64,000 nucleotides of DNA from DATBLE01 sp036555585 (GTDB taxonomy: Bacteria; Actinomycetota; Thermoleophilia; Gaiellales; Gaiellaceae): NCBI GenBank assembly GCA_036555585.1, contig DATBLE010000012.1, positions 172,705-236,704 of the forward strand. The letters are read 5' to 3'. The translations under genes were made by a program, and so were the position numbers. Under the pieces are notes generated by a model that had not been told where the DNA came from, ran no database searches, and saw only the letters and a list, made by a program, of their open reading frames with translations. Shown piece by piece: positions 41,920 to 50,583 of this stretch (position 1 is its first letter; every line of letters begins with the position of its first letter).

Positions 41920-41946
41920 GGAAAGGCCTGCTCAGGCAGACCTTCC
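41920..41946 (+). terminator. Hairpin after tRNA-Lys
   Basis: GGAAAGGCCTGC-TCAG-GCAGACCTTCC folds into an 11-bp stem with one bulged A and one G-U pair, five bases after the tRNA. It would end the tRNA transcript. Confidence 0.5.
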
Positions 41947-42004
41947 CTGCGTGCAGGTCACAGCCGAGAAGTCCCTGAGGGTACACGTGGGGTACGGGCC
42001 GAAG

Positions 42005-42412
42005 TCAGACCGGGAATACACCCTCCATCCTCGCGGCTTGGAGCTTCCGCTCGGCACGTCCCCAGTGGCCGTAGATGTCGGTGGTCACCTTCAGCGAGGA
42101 ATGGCCGAGGTGGCGTGAGAGCCAGGTGATCTGGGCGCCGCTCTCGAGTGCTCGCTTCGCAAAGGTATGCCGGAAGCTGTGGAACGTCCTCCGCTCGTGG
42201 GTGGGCCCAGCTCGAGGAACGCCGGCCTTTCTCATCGCCGGATAAAGCTCGCGCCGGAGAATGGTGGACGGTGAGGGATAGACGTGGTAACCATCATCGG
42301 GCCAGAGCGTGCGATAGACGGCAACGCGGGCGCCGAGTCCAACGAGCGCGGCCAGCAAACCGCGCCGGCCTGCCCGGAGGATTAATCCGTCCGGCACGCC
42401 GGAAACATGCAA
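42005..42412 (-). pseudogene. Tyrosine integrase, C-terminal fragment
   Basis: 135 codons containing the catalytic C-terminal part of a phage-type tyrosine recombinase: 'RRTFHSFRHTFAKRALESGA' (the HxxR box), 'LSRHLGHSSLKVTTDIYGHW' (conserved His and the nucleophile Tyr). The first catalytic Arg and the whole N-terminal core-binding domain, normally some 250 residues, are missing; the first 35 residues read as degraded sequence. It lies 90 bases from attachment copy 1 and points towards it, as expected for the integrase that brought the island in. Confidence 0.85.
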
Positions 42413-42485
42413 GGCAGAAGCCCACCCGCCGCAAGTCTCAACCAGCGGGCTCAGCGAAATGGGGACTGCACCTCGAGTTCGTCGG

Positions 42486-43262
42486 TTACTTCAGGGTCTT
42501 GAGGTAGGCGACCAGTTCCTGGAGTTGGCTGTCGGTGAGGATCCCTCCCCAGTGCGGCATGCTCACGATCGGTGCTTTGCCGATCACGCTGCCGCTGCGG
42601 ATCACGTCGGTGATCTTCTTGTCGGTGTTGAACTCCTTGCGAAAGTCCTGGCCGGAGAGCGGCGGGATGGTCTTGTCAGGCGACTGCGGGTTCGGCACGC
42701 CGCCGAGGCCGTTCGGGCCGTGGCAGTTGATGCAGCCGTACTTGACGTAGAGGACTGATCCTGCGACCGCCGTGCCCTGGTTGTTGGGGACTGCCGGGGG
42801 CTCGGCGGTCGGAACTGCCGGCAGGCCGGCGCGCAGATAGGCGATCAGATCAGAGACCTGGGTTGCGGAGATCACCTGGCCCCAGACCGGCATGTACGGC
42901 TTGGTCGGGTTCGCAGACTCTCCCAGACCGTGGTCGATAATCATCCGCAGCCGGGCTGCGCCCAGCGTCTTGCCCGCGCTCGTGAGCGCCGGGACGTCGG
43001 GGGAGACCCCGCCTTTGCCCTGCATACCATGGCACTGCGCGCAGGCGAACTGGACGAAGACATGAGCGCCGGCGGCGACGTGCGGATCGACTGCCGCCTG
43101 TGCGCCTGTGCTCACACTGGTCGACTCGATGGTCACCGTCTTCGTGGACCGGGTCGAATGGCCGATCCCCCAGCCGGCGAACGCCGCGACGACCGCCAAT
43201 CCGATCGCGATCAGAACGATCGCCGCCTCGATCGTGACCGGCGAAACCTTTCGCTTGCTCAT
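42486..43262 (-). CDS. Membrane-anchored diheme cytochrome c
   Basis: A 258-residue protein with one N-terminal membrane anchor ('AAIVLIAIGLAVVAAFAGWG') and two class-I cytochrome c domains outside the membrane. Heme sites are CAQCH (74-78) and CINCH (177-181); distal Met ligands are visible in 'PYMPVWG' and 'VSMPHWGG'. The 'GMQGKGG' and 'GPNGLGG' turns after each heme motif are typical. It would shuttle electrons at the cell surface, probably to or from a terminal oxidase. ATG 43262 shares ATGA with the small gene upstream, and an SCO protein is encoded in the same direction. Confidence 0.9.
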   Translation of the reverse strand: MSKRKVSPVTIEAAIVLIAIGLAVVAAFAGWGIGHSTRSTKTVTIESTSVSTGAQAAVDPHVAAGAHVFVQFACAQCHGMQGKGGVSPDVPALTSAGKTLGAARLRMIIDHGLGESANPTKPYMPVWGQVISATQVSDLIAYLRAGLPAVPTAEPPAVPNNQGTAVAGSVLYVKYGCINCHGPNGLGGVPNPQSPDKTIPPLSGQDFRKEFNTDKKITDVIRSGSVIGKAPIVSMPHWGGILTDSQLQELVAYLKTLK

Positions 43263-43501
43263 CTGTTCGTCCTTCCCAACCGGATGTTCACGGCGCTGCC
43301 CTTGCCGAGCTGCCAGGAATACACCGCTTCCGCCAGCTGGGGACAGCCATCGAGGCATGCGTCCCAGCGGAGTGCGTCCCGCCGTCCCCTGCCTCTGAAC
43401 CGGAGGCCGTCCGGCTCGATGAACAACCCACCCCGGGCATACGAACGACCCGGCTGCTCCATGACCGGATAACTGCGCGAACCGGGAAGGCCGTTGTCCA
43501 T
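43259..43501 (-). CDS. Small hypothetical protein upstream of cytochrome c
   Basis: An 80-residue soluble protein starting at ATG 43501 ('MDNGLPGSRSYPVMEQPGRS') and ending in an ATGA overlap with the cytochrome gene, which argues that it is real. It has two Cys ('DACLDGCPQL') but no heme motif, signal peptide or membrane segment. No family recognised; probably linked to the cytochrome by translational coupling. 127 bases separate it from the SCO gene. Confidence 0.5.
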   Translation of the reverse strand: MDNGLPGSRSYPVMEQPGRSYARGGLFIEPDGLRFRGRGRRDALRWDACLDGCPQLAEAVYSWQLGKGSAVNIRLGRTNR

Positions 43502-43628
43502 CCACGCACCATGAAGACCGAGTGCGCCGCCTCCATCCGCCGAAGCCCGGATTCGTCTTACGGGGCTTCTACGTACGCGCTCCGAAAGCCCGCCGACCGC
43601 GCCGTCGGACGCGACGGCCCGGTTCGTG

Positions 43629-44339
43629 CTACGACGGATACGGCGCCAGCCGTCGCAACGTCGCTAACACGTCCCCTGCGTGAAACGGCCACATAAAGAG
43701 CGCCCGCTCAAAGCCGCGCGCGTCGATTACGTACGCCGCCTCCGTGTGTGAGATCTCGTGCACGCGCACGCCCGCGATTCGCTTTGTCGTCACCAGCACG
43801 CCGACCCGATAGCTCCGCCACGCGCGCGCCAGCTGCCGGTCGCTGCCGATCGCCCAGCGCCACTGCGGCACCAGTCGCCACCTCGCCACGTCCTCGAGCA
43901 GGTTCCGGCGCGCGTTCCCATACACGTTCACGCTCACCGCGACTATCCCCGGACGCGAGCGCGCCGGCAGGCTCCGCACCAGCTCGTTCAGCTGCTTCGC
44001 CTCCAGCGGACAGAAGTTCCGACACAGCGGGTCGATGAAGGTCACGATCACCGGCCGGCCCCGGTAAGCAGCAAGCGAAACAGGCTTGCCGACCTGGTCG
44101 ACCAGCCGGAAATCCGGCGCGCGCCGTGTACCCGCCGCCCAACTCACCGGCGGCGGAGTCGCCCCCACCGCTCCGACGCCGGCACCGGGCGCCGTTGCCG
44201 GCCGCCGCGACGCGTGCAGCACCGCGAGCAACGATCCCACGAGAACACCAACAAGCACGACCGCGCCCCAGACGAGCCACCACAACCGGCGCGACGACGG
44301 CCGAGAGCCACCGGCAACGGAGGACGGGCCCGCAGACAT
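43629..44339 (-). CDS. SCO1/SenC-like thioredoxin-fold protein
   Basis: A 236-residue membrane-anchored protein (anchor 'LVWGAVVLVGVLVGSLLAVL'), with a thioredoxin fold outside. The copper site is complete: CxxxC in 'IDPLCRNFCPLEAKQLNELV' and the distal His in 'HEISHTEAAYVID'. SCO proteins insert copper into the CuA centre of cytochrome oxidase or act as a thiol-disulfide helper. Start ATG 44339 is chosen for its good ribosome site (AGGAG); ATG 44384 is 15 codons longer. Lies between the membrane protein gene and the cytochrome gene, same strand. Confidence 0.88.
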   Translation of the reverse strand: MSAGPSSVAGGSRPSSRRLWWLVWGAVVLVGVLVGSLLAVLHASRRPATAPGAGVGAVGATPPPVSWAAGTRRAPDFRLVDQVGKPVSLAAYRGRPVIVTFIDPLCRNFCPLEAKQLNELVRSLPARSRPGIVAVSVNVYGNARRNLLEDVARWRLVPQWRWAIGSDRQLARAWRSYRVGVLVTTKRIAGVRVHEISHTEAAYVIDARGFERALFMWPFHAGDVLATLRRLAPYPS

Positions 44340-44413
44340 CGCGCTCCTGAGTATGGCGAACATCTCTCGATCACATCCGGCCAAAGACCGCGGCCGGGTC
44401 TACGCCGGCCGCC

Positions 44414-45442
44414 TCAACCGACGCCGTGCGACTGCTCCCGCGGCTCGAGCAGATCGAAGAACACCGCCAAGCCGACAGCGGTGGCGGCAGCGCCCGCCGC
44501 AATCGTAAACGCGACCGAAAGCCGAGCAAACGCGGCCGGCAACGCCGAAAGCACGACCCCGTGCAGAAACACCGGCACCCTGCTCAGACCAACCGACAGA
44601 CCAAGCAACCCCAGCGCGCCACCGGCAACAGACCGCGCATCCGCGGAACCACGCGCAACCACCGCAAGCCCGACCAGCACGAAGACAAACTCGTTCGCCC
44701 CCTCAATCCACGTCCCCGCCGATGCGCTCGCCGCCAGCGCGAAGACGGCTGCGACTGCAACCGTGCCTGTAGCGGTCGCGACTCCGAGCGCGACCAAAGC
44801 ATTTCGGCGCAGCGCCTGACCACGCACGAGCAGCAAGGCGGTTAACGCGACGAACGGCACGACCAAAGCTAGCCACGGCCAAAGCGAGGGAGCCGAGATG
44901 CGCCAGACCTCGCCCTCGAGCGAGACGCGGCGACCATCGACGACAAGCGGGATTGACCACTGCCTACGCGGCACCCCCGGCGGCAGCGCTCGCACTCGCG
45001 CGTCGTGCCAGATCGCCGTGGGCCGGTCCGACTTCAGATACCAGCCGGACGCGATAGGCGCGGCAGCGTGCGCTCGCCCCAACAGCCCGAGGGCCGCCGC
45101 TGTCGGCGACGACGCGTTCACCGTCACCCCTTCCGCACCGATCCGGAGAAATGGTTCTCCCGTGTATCCAAGCGCAACAACCGTGTGGCCTCGCCGCACC
45201 GTTAAGCCCAGCGCTTGATCGCTTTCGTAGACCCGCACTGCGAAGGCCACGCGTAGCGCACCCTGCAACGGAAAGACCCTCGCACGGTAATCAACAGCAA
45301 CGGCGCCGGTCCGTAGGTGCGCGCTCGCCGGCGGCGGTACCACGAGCGCCAAGAAACCGACCAGTACGAGCAAGCCCCCAGCCACCCGGAGGCGGACGTC
45401 TGACCTGGCCCCCCTCTCCGAAGACGGCGCTGAATTACCCAA
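44414..45442 (-). CDS. Membrane protein with exported N-terminal domain, respiratory/copper module
   Basis: A 342-residue protein: signal/anchor 'GGLLVLVGFLALVVPPPASA', an extracytoplasmic beta-type domain of about 150 residues ('LRTGAVAVDYRARVFPLQGA', 'GWYLKSDRPTAIWHDARVRA'), then six or seven membrane segments (from 'LWPWLALVVPFVALTALLLV' to 'AATAVGLAVFFDLL'). The plan resembles CopC-CopD-like copper proteins, but no clear copper ligands are seen. Upstream gene of the SCO-cytochrome group and probably its co-worker. Function not established. Confidence 0.65.
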   Translation of the reverse strand: MGNSAPSSERGARSDVRLRVAGGLLVLVGFLALVVPPPASAHLRTGAVAVDYRARVFPLQGALRVAFAVRVYESDQALGLTVRRGHTVVALGYTGEPFLRIGAEGVTVNASSPTAAALGLLGRAHAAAPIASGWYLKSDRPTAIWHDARVRALPPGVPRRQWSIPLVVDGRRVSLEGEVWRISAPSLWPWLALVVPFVALTALLLVRGQALRRNALVALGVATATGTVAVAAVFALAASASAGTWIEGANEFVFVLVGLAVVARGSADARSVAGGALGLLGLSVGLSRVPVFLHGVVLSALPAAFARLSVAFTIAAGAAATAVGLAVFFDLLEPREQSHGVG

Positions 45443-45964
45443 GCTCGTTCGACGATACGCCCTCTCGGCGCCAAGACAGGAAGAGTTCCAAGTAACCGCA
45501 TACGCGCACGTGGTGAAGGCACCCGCACTCAGACGAGCCCACGCGATGGCGGCGAGCTGGCGAAACGAAGTGAGCGCAGTTGTGGCGGGGTCTCGCCGTC
45601 CCGTTCTGGCTCAAGGCAGGTCGGCACACTGGGTGGAACCGTCCAGCAGGACATGAGGGTTCCCACCTGACCGTTTTCCTCCCTCAGCGATCGGACTCGA
45701 GAAGCTGTGGGATTGCAGGGGAATCGTTGTGGATTCCACAGCGAATGGACCTCACCGGACTCAAACCCTGACTCATACGCCAAGGGATTGACCATCCCAT
45801 GCTTAGGATGGCTATGCGTCGCGCGCCGCTTCCAGACGACGCGTGGGATTGACGATCCTCTCACAGTCTTGCGACTCACAGTCTTGCGACATCGGACCGA
45901 CAATCCCGCGGGCGGAAGGCGTGCCTCCTACGGGCTTCAATCGATAGTTGCTTGACCTACTGGT
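45443..45964. other. 522-base gene-free stretch with short repeats
   Basis: No coding frame of normal composition; the sequence is clearly richer in A/T than the flanks. It contains a 15-bp exact tandem repeat CTCACAGTCTTGCGA (45860-45874 and 45875-45889) and two similar motifs GGGATTGACCATCC (45784-45797) and GGGATTGACGATCC (45845-45858). It may be eroded mobile DNA or the control region of the divergent units. Confidence 0.5.
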
Positions 45965-46477
45965 CTAGCCAGGTCGGCCCATCTGGTCGATGCAGACCGT
46001 GCAGGCGAGGATCAGTGCGTCGTCCTGATCGGGTGCGACCTCGATCCCGTAGGTGTCCCTGACCCGGAACCACCGCTTCGAGATCTCAGCGATCTTGTCT
46101 CCGCCCTTCTCGATCTTGAACTCGTGGTCGACGATGTTCCCCTTCGCCTCCATGTCTTCGCCGTCCTCGACTGAAATTGAGTAGCGGTCACGAAGCGGGC
46201 TGACCAGCGCCTTCTTGATCGTCGCCACCGTCTTGCCGCTCCGCTCGATCTCCATCTTGTCCCGGATGCTCAGCTTCTTCTCCTGGATCGTGAACAGCTC
46301 CTCACCAGACGGACTCTCCAATATGAACGTGTCCCGGATTCGGAGCGCTTTCCCGTTCACCTTGAACGCCTTCTCCCCCTCTCCGGTCTCGATCCAGAAG
46401 TCGTCGCCGATGGCGAACATCTTCTCCCGCATCGTGTACCGCGTCCCCTGCGGCCCACGGTTCCGAAGCAATCCCAT
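45965..46477 (-). CDS. LURP-one-related (Tubby-like barrel) protein
   Basis: A 170-residue LURP-one-related/scramblase-fold protein: 'RYTMREKMFAIGDDFWIETG', 'KVNGKALRIRDTFILESPSG', 'IQEKKLSIRDKMEIERSGKT', 'FKIEKGGDKIAEISKRWFRV' and 'YGIEVAPDQDDALILA'. The repeating beta-strand pattern with a final hydrophobic helix is the family layout. In bacteria its role is unclear. ATG 46477 follows a perfect ribosome site (GGGAGG, 6 bases away); upstream in-frame ATGs are non-coding extensions. Confidence 0.85.
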   Translation of the reverse strand: MGLLRNRGPQGTRYTMREKMFAIGDDFWIETGEGEKAFKVNGKALRIRDTFILESPSGEELFTIQEKKLSIRDKMEIERSGKTVATIKKALVSPLRDRYSISVEDGEDMEAKGNIVDHEFKIEKGGDKIAEISKRWFRVRDTYGIEVAPDQDDALILACTVCIDQMGRPG

Positions 46478-46709
46478 CTCGCCTCCCTTCATTCCGACCG
46501 AAACGAGTAAGTCTTTCGCACCACACTTACCCGACATCCGAAGAAACCCGGAGTCGCGCATCCGGCTCTGCGTCCTGGATGTCGGCGCCGCTAATCTTCG
46601 TCCGTCAGGGAGCTGCTGCGTCAGCAGAGGGCGAGGGGTACCTCTCCGGTCGTTCGCCAGACCACATCTCGCCGCGGCTACCTCGGCGCCGGGGCGAGCC
46701 CTTGTTCCG

Positions 46710-47369
46710 TCAGTGCGGGATCACGAGACCTACAGCGGCGTACTGAAACGCAACTGCAGCGATAGCAAGTGCGTGGAACAGCTCGTGATAGCCAAAGACG
46801 GTTGGGAGGAAATCAGGCTTCCGGCGGGCATAGACGGTGGCGCCAGCCGTGTTGAGGATGCCGCCGGTTAGGAGGAGCGAAAGCGTCACTGCTCCGGCGC
46901 GGTTGAGCTGCGGGAGCATAAGGGTACCCACCCAGCCAAGCGCAACGCTGATGACGGCTGAGAGCCACTTTGGCGCGGCGACCCAAATGAGCTTGATCAG
47001 GATCCCAAAGGCCGCGCCTGCCCAGACGGTGGCAAGAATGCTCCTTTGCCAGGCACCGTGCAAGACGAAAAGCCCGAAAGGCGTGTAGGTCCCCGCGATT
47101 AGCGCGAAGATGCCAGCGTGGTCGAGTCGACGAAGCCAAAGTCGGGTTTTGGGCGACCAGGTGACACGGTGGTAAAGCGCACTCGCACCGAACGTTGCGA
47201 CCACAGTGCCCGCGAAGATGCCAGCAGCGAGCTGCGCGCGAGCACCAGCGGCGGTCAGGCCCAGTCCGATGCCCAACGGGATCGTTGCCTAGAACGCCCA
47301 CTCGTGTAAGACGCCGCGAAGACGAGGCTTCAATCCGGCCGCCGGGGCAGGTTCGGCCACGCCCGGCAC
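46710..47369 (-). pseudogene. TrhA/hemolysin III-family membrane protein with an in-frame stop
   Basis: The family's full sequence is readable from GTG 47369: 'LKPRLRGVLHEWAF', then TAG (47289-47291), then on in the same frame with 'GTVVATFGASALYHRVTWSP', 'LDHAGIFALIAGTYTPFGLF', 'GYHELFHALAIAAVAFQYAA', covering seven membrane segments including the conserved Ser, Asp and His residues of the putative metal site. The stop at codon 27 falls at the end of the first cytoplasmic helix. A TTG at 47276 could restart translation and make a protein lacking only the N-terminus, so it may be partly functional; otherwise it is a pseudogene. Confidence 0.75.
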
Positions 47370-47437
47370 CGTACCTGGAGAGTTCCGAGTGGACGGACGA
47401 GAGAATGACGTCTATTCGTGGCTGCCGACAGCCACGC

Positions 47438-48558
47438 TCATTGCGGGTGGCTCTGCAGCCGCCGTGTCCGCCGCTCGGCTGACCAGGAATGTGCGCTCGG
47501 TATCGCGGCGAGTTGGCCGGTGCCTTCCCACACTTGCCGCGGGTGTTCGGCTTCTGACTCGGCCGACCCTTGGATAGTTGGTGCTGGCTCGTCTGCTCGC
47601 CAGCGGAGTGAGCGAACGTAGAGCTCGTAGGCTGCGAGGGCGGCTCCCAGCAAGACGGCTAGGATCGCCAGGGAGATCGGGAAGGTTGCGCCGCTTGAGC
47701 GGGCCGCGCGAACCCGCGGTTCGAGCGTCTTCTTCAAGTTGAAGACCGATGCGCCCTCGATCCGTTCGAGCCAGCGTCGGTCTGATCGGAGGGTGTTCGG
47801 TAATGGCATGACACGTAGCCGGATGCCCGCTCGGTCGAGGCGGATCAGCTCGCGCTTGAGTGCCCGGAGGTCGGAGGGTGGTCGCCGAGGTCGCTGATCA
47901 GCAGGACTGTCCCTCTGATGCGGTCGCGTTGGAGCGCGGCCGGGCGGCGGCGAGGCCGGCGGAGATCTTCGTGCCTCCGCTGAAGCTGGGCTGCCAGGGG
48001 GTTGGCGTTTCCGTATGGCGGTGTTCGTGCACGAGCGCGCCACGCCGCTTCTCCGGCGGGGTGAAGGAGTGAGCGAACGGAAGAAGCTGGTTGGCGGGCG
48101 TTCCCGGCGGAAGGGCCTCTGGGCCGAGTCGGAGAAGATGATCAGACCACGGAGCCGCCGTTTCGTGCCAGCCGCGACAGGGTCTTGCCGCTCACGCTGG
48201 AAGAGACACCGCCGACGCTGCCCGAAACGTCGAGGACGACCTCCGTCGTCGAGCCGCCGTTGGTTGCGGTGCCGGACGCTTCGTCTCCGCTGCGCGGCGC
48301 CACTGCGACCGCAGCGGCGATCAAAACGATGAGCGAGACGGTCAATCCGAGTCGCACGCGCCTGGCGCGCCCCGCCGCGCTCGGCAGAAGGTGTGCATCT
48401 GCGATCGGGATCGGGGGGCGCACATTGGGGTGTTGCCGCGTCAGTCGACTCAGCAAACGCGAGAAACTACGGCTGCTCAGCGCCGACCGGCACGGAGCGC
48501 GGAGAGCCGCTGGCGAGCCTGGCGGAGCCGGCGACGGTTCCACGCGCCGACCAGCCAA
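47438..48558 (-). pseudogene. VWA-domain membrane protein, frameshifted
   Basis: Remains of a von Willebrand A protein spread over several frames. Membrane segment and MIDAS motif: 'LTVSLIVLIAAAVAVAP' and 'EVVLDVSGSVGG' (48142-48558 frame). The frame then breaks near 48150 and continues with 'LIIFSDSA', breaks again to 'LPPGTPANQLLPFAHSFTPP' and 'WQPSFSGGTKISAGLAAAR', then 'ALQRDRIRGTVLLISDLGD', and finally 'PSDLRALKRELIRLDRAGIR' and 'LPNTLRSDRRWLERIEGASV' ending in a membrane segment 'ISLAILAVLLGAALAAYELY'. At least four frameshifts are needed to join these, so no full product is made. Confidence 0.75.
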
Positions 48559-48692
48559 ACTGATGCGACCAGGACCACGAAGGCGAAGAGAGCGGCGGGC
48601 GCCATGCCGAAGGGCGAGAGCACCGTGCCTGCGAATGCGGCCACAGCGAACGGCGCAAGAGTCGGCAGCCCTACACGGCCGCGCGAAAGCAT
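48477..48692 (-). CDS. Small membrane protein
   Basis: A 71-residue protein from ATG 48692 with two hydrophobic segments ('TLAPFAVAAFAGTVLSPFGM', 'ALFAFVVLVASVWLVGAW') and a basic tail ('RRRLRQARQRLSALRAGRR'). It lies directly ahead of, and overlaps, the decayed VWA gene. Such short membrane proteins accompany MoxR/VWA clusters, so this too may be a relic. Moderate support only. Confidence 0.45.
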   Translation of the reverse strand: MLSRGRVGLPTLAPFAVAAFAGTVLSPFGMAPAALFAFVVLVASVWLVGAWNRRRLRQARQRLSALRAGRR

Positions 48693-48781
48693 CGTCTCGA
48701 GGCTAGTCGGTCGGCCGGTCGTGGCAGAAGCCGCGGAGCCTGCGGGTCGGCTGCGTTGCCCGAAGGGCCTCCGTCCGTCTG

Positions 48782-49771
48782 TTAGAACCACTGCTGCCGT
48801 TTGAAGTAGGCGAGGAGCAGGGCGACGCCGATCACTTCGAAACCGATGCCGTAGACGAGGAACGCTTCCCAGCTGGCGATGTGGCGGACGAGGAAGCCGA
48901 AGTTCTGGCCGAAGAAGCCGGTTACCCAGGCGAGCGGCAGGAAGATGGTGGCGATGATCGTCAGCTGCTTCGCAACGACGTTCGTCCGGTTCGAAACCGT
49001 GGACAGGTAGACGTCCATGGAGCTGGTCAGCAGGTCGCGGTAGGTGTCGATCAGGTCGCTGATCCGGATCAGGTGGTCGTAGACGTCGCGGAAGTAGCGT
49101 TCGTCTTCCTCTTCCATTCCGGGGAGGTCGGCGATACCGCCCGTTAGGCTGGCGAAGAGGTCGCGTTCGGGGCCGATCGCCTTGCGCAGGCCGACCAGAA
49201 GCCGCTTGAGCCGGAAGATCTCCTGGAGCTGCTTGTCGTCGGCCCGCAGGAAGATGTCGTTCTCGAGGGTGTCGATGTGGTCGTCGAAGTCGGCGAGGAT
49301 CGGGAAGAAGCTGTCCACCAGCCCGTTCACGATCCGGTAGAGCAGGAGCGCCGGCCGCTCGATCGGCTTCGCCCTCTTCGCGTACCGTTCCCGGATCTCG
49401 AGGAAGGCGGGGCAGTCGTCACGGTGGATGGTGACGAGGTAGTTCGCCGAGTAGAAGCAGTGCACTTCGACGAGTCGGTCGTCGTCGGGGGCGGCGCCGT
49501 AGACGACGAGGAAGACGTAGTCGTCGTACTGGTCGAGCTTGGCCCGCTGGCCGAAGTGCTCGGAGTCCTCGAGTGCCAGCGGGTGGAACTTGAAGACCTC
49601 GCGCAGTACGTCGAAGTCGTCGGGATCGGGTCGGTGGAGATCGAGCCAGAAGAACTTGCCCTCGGCGAACAGTTTCTCGACCTTCTCGCGGCGGAAGTGG
49701 CTCTGGGAAGCGTCCTCGCCAACGATCACATGGCGAGCCTGATCGGCCGGTGTGTCCGGAACGTTGCTCAC
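48782..49771 (-). CDS. corA: CorA-family divalent cation transporter with a GQN motif
   Basis: A 329-residue CorA/ZntB-family channel. Long cytoplasmic N-terminal domain ('KFFWLDLHRPDPDDFDVLRE', 'DDYVFLVVYG'), a helical stalk ('DNDIFLRADDKQLQEIFRLK'-like region), then two C-terminal membrane helices ending in the basic 'YFKRQQWF'. The periplasmic signature that is normally GMN reads 'GFFGQNFGFL', i.e. GQN. GMN is the Mg-binding ring of the pore, so selectivity or rate may differ. The GTG at 49771 is chosen; a longer frame to 49852 would overlap the divergent gene. Confidence 0.87.
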   Translation of the reverse strand: MSNVPDTPADQARHVIVGEDASQSHFRREKVEKLFAEGKFFWLDLHRPDPDDFDVLREVFKFHPLALEDSEHFGQRAKLDQYDDYVFLVVYGAAPDDDRLVEVHCFYSANYLVTIHRDDCPAFLEIRERYAKRAKPIERPALLLYRIVNGLVDSFFPILADFDDHIDTLENDIFLRADDKQLQEIFRLKRLLVGLRKAIGPERDLFASLTGGIADLPGMEEEDERYFRDVYDHLIRISDLIDTYRDLLTSSMDVYLSTVSNRTNVVAKQLTIIATIFLPLAWVTGFFGQNFGFLVRHIASWEAFLVYGIGFEVIGVALLLAYFKRQQWF

Positions 49772-49841
49772 GGCGAGCGGATTCGGCCGGGGGTGGAGAA
49801 ACCCTGCTTGCCGTCCGGCTGTGCCTGCATCCTGGCCGGCG

Positions 49842-50567
49842 ATGCCGGACACGGCCGAACCGGCGCAGGCGAAACCGGACTCGGCCCGCCTGCTCGAGGC
49901 CGCCCGCGAGGCACGAGACGAGGCTGCGCCGTTCGCGTTATCCGCGGCCGCCGCCCTCGTTCTCCTCGCCTTCGTGAGCAGGCACGCGAGCTGGGAGTTG
50001 CTCGGTCATCAGCTGTGGTGGATCTGGCTCGTCGTCGCAGCGCCCTATGTCTGCCTCGCCGCCGTCCTTCTGCTCGGCCTGGCGAGGCTGGTAGCGCACG
50101 ACCATCGACGTGAGATCGTGATCGGGCTTCTGGCGCTCGTCTGGGCGGTCAACCTGCTCGGCGTGGCCGTCCTCGTCACTTCGCTGCTGTCGCACTCGGG
50201 AGGTCAGATCACGGGCCGGCAGCTTCTCCTTAGCGGTGCGGTGGTGCTGGTCAGCGATGTGATCGCGTTCGGGCTCGCCTTCTGGGAGCTCGACTGTGGC
50301 GGGCCAGTTGCTCGAGCGCTCTCGACTTCGCCGCGCAAGCCGGACTTCCAGTTTCCGCAGGACGAGAATCCCAAGCTCGCCCGCGAAGGCTGGGCGCCAC
50401 GCCTCTGGGATTACCTCTACGTTTCGCTGACCAACTCGATCGCCTTCAGTCCGACCGATGCGATGCCGCTCACGCGCTCCGCCAAACGGCTCATGGCGGC
50501 CGAATCGGCACTGTCCGGAATCACGATCCTTCTCATCGCCGCGCGCGCGGTGAACATCCTCAGCTGA
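49842..50567 (+). CDS. Hypothetical five-segment membrane protein
   Basis: A 241-residue protein with five hydrophobic segments ('FALSAAAALVLLAFVSRHA', 'WIWLVVAAPYVCLAAVLLL', 'IVIGLLALVWAVNLLGVAVL', 'LLLSGAVVLVSDVIAFGLAF', and the last 'SGITILLIAARAVNIL'). The segment 'DYLYVSLTNSIAFSPTDAMP' near 195 looks like the pore-and-loop of DUF1345/channel-type proteins, but no TGYG filter is present. ATG 49842 lies 71 bases from the divergent CorA start. Function unknown; possibly ion-related by context. Confidence 0.65.
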   Translation: MPDTAEPAQAKPDSARLLEAAREARDEAAPFALSAAAALVLLAFVSRHASWELLGHQLWWIWLVVAAPYVCLAAVLLLGLARLVAHDHRREIVIGLLALVWAVNLLGVAVLVTSLLSHSGGQITGRQLLLSGAVVLVSDVIAFGLAFWELDCGGPVARALSTSPRKPDFQFPQDENPKLAREGWAPRLWDYLYVSLTNSIAFSPTDAMPLTRSAKRLMAAESALSGITILLIAARAVNILS

Positions 50568-50583
50568 GGGCCGGGCGCGCTGG

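Noticed and set aside
43263..43505. N-terminal extension of the cytochrome c gene to 43505
   Set aside because: It would precede the membrane anchor with 80 low-complexity residues; the different frame at 43259-43501 with an ATGA overlap is a better reading.
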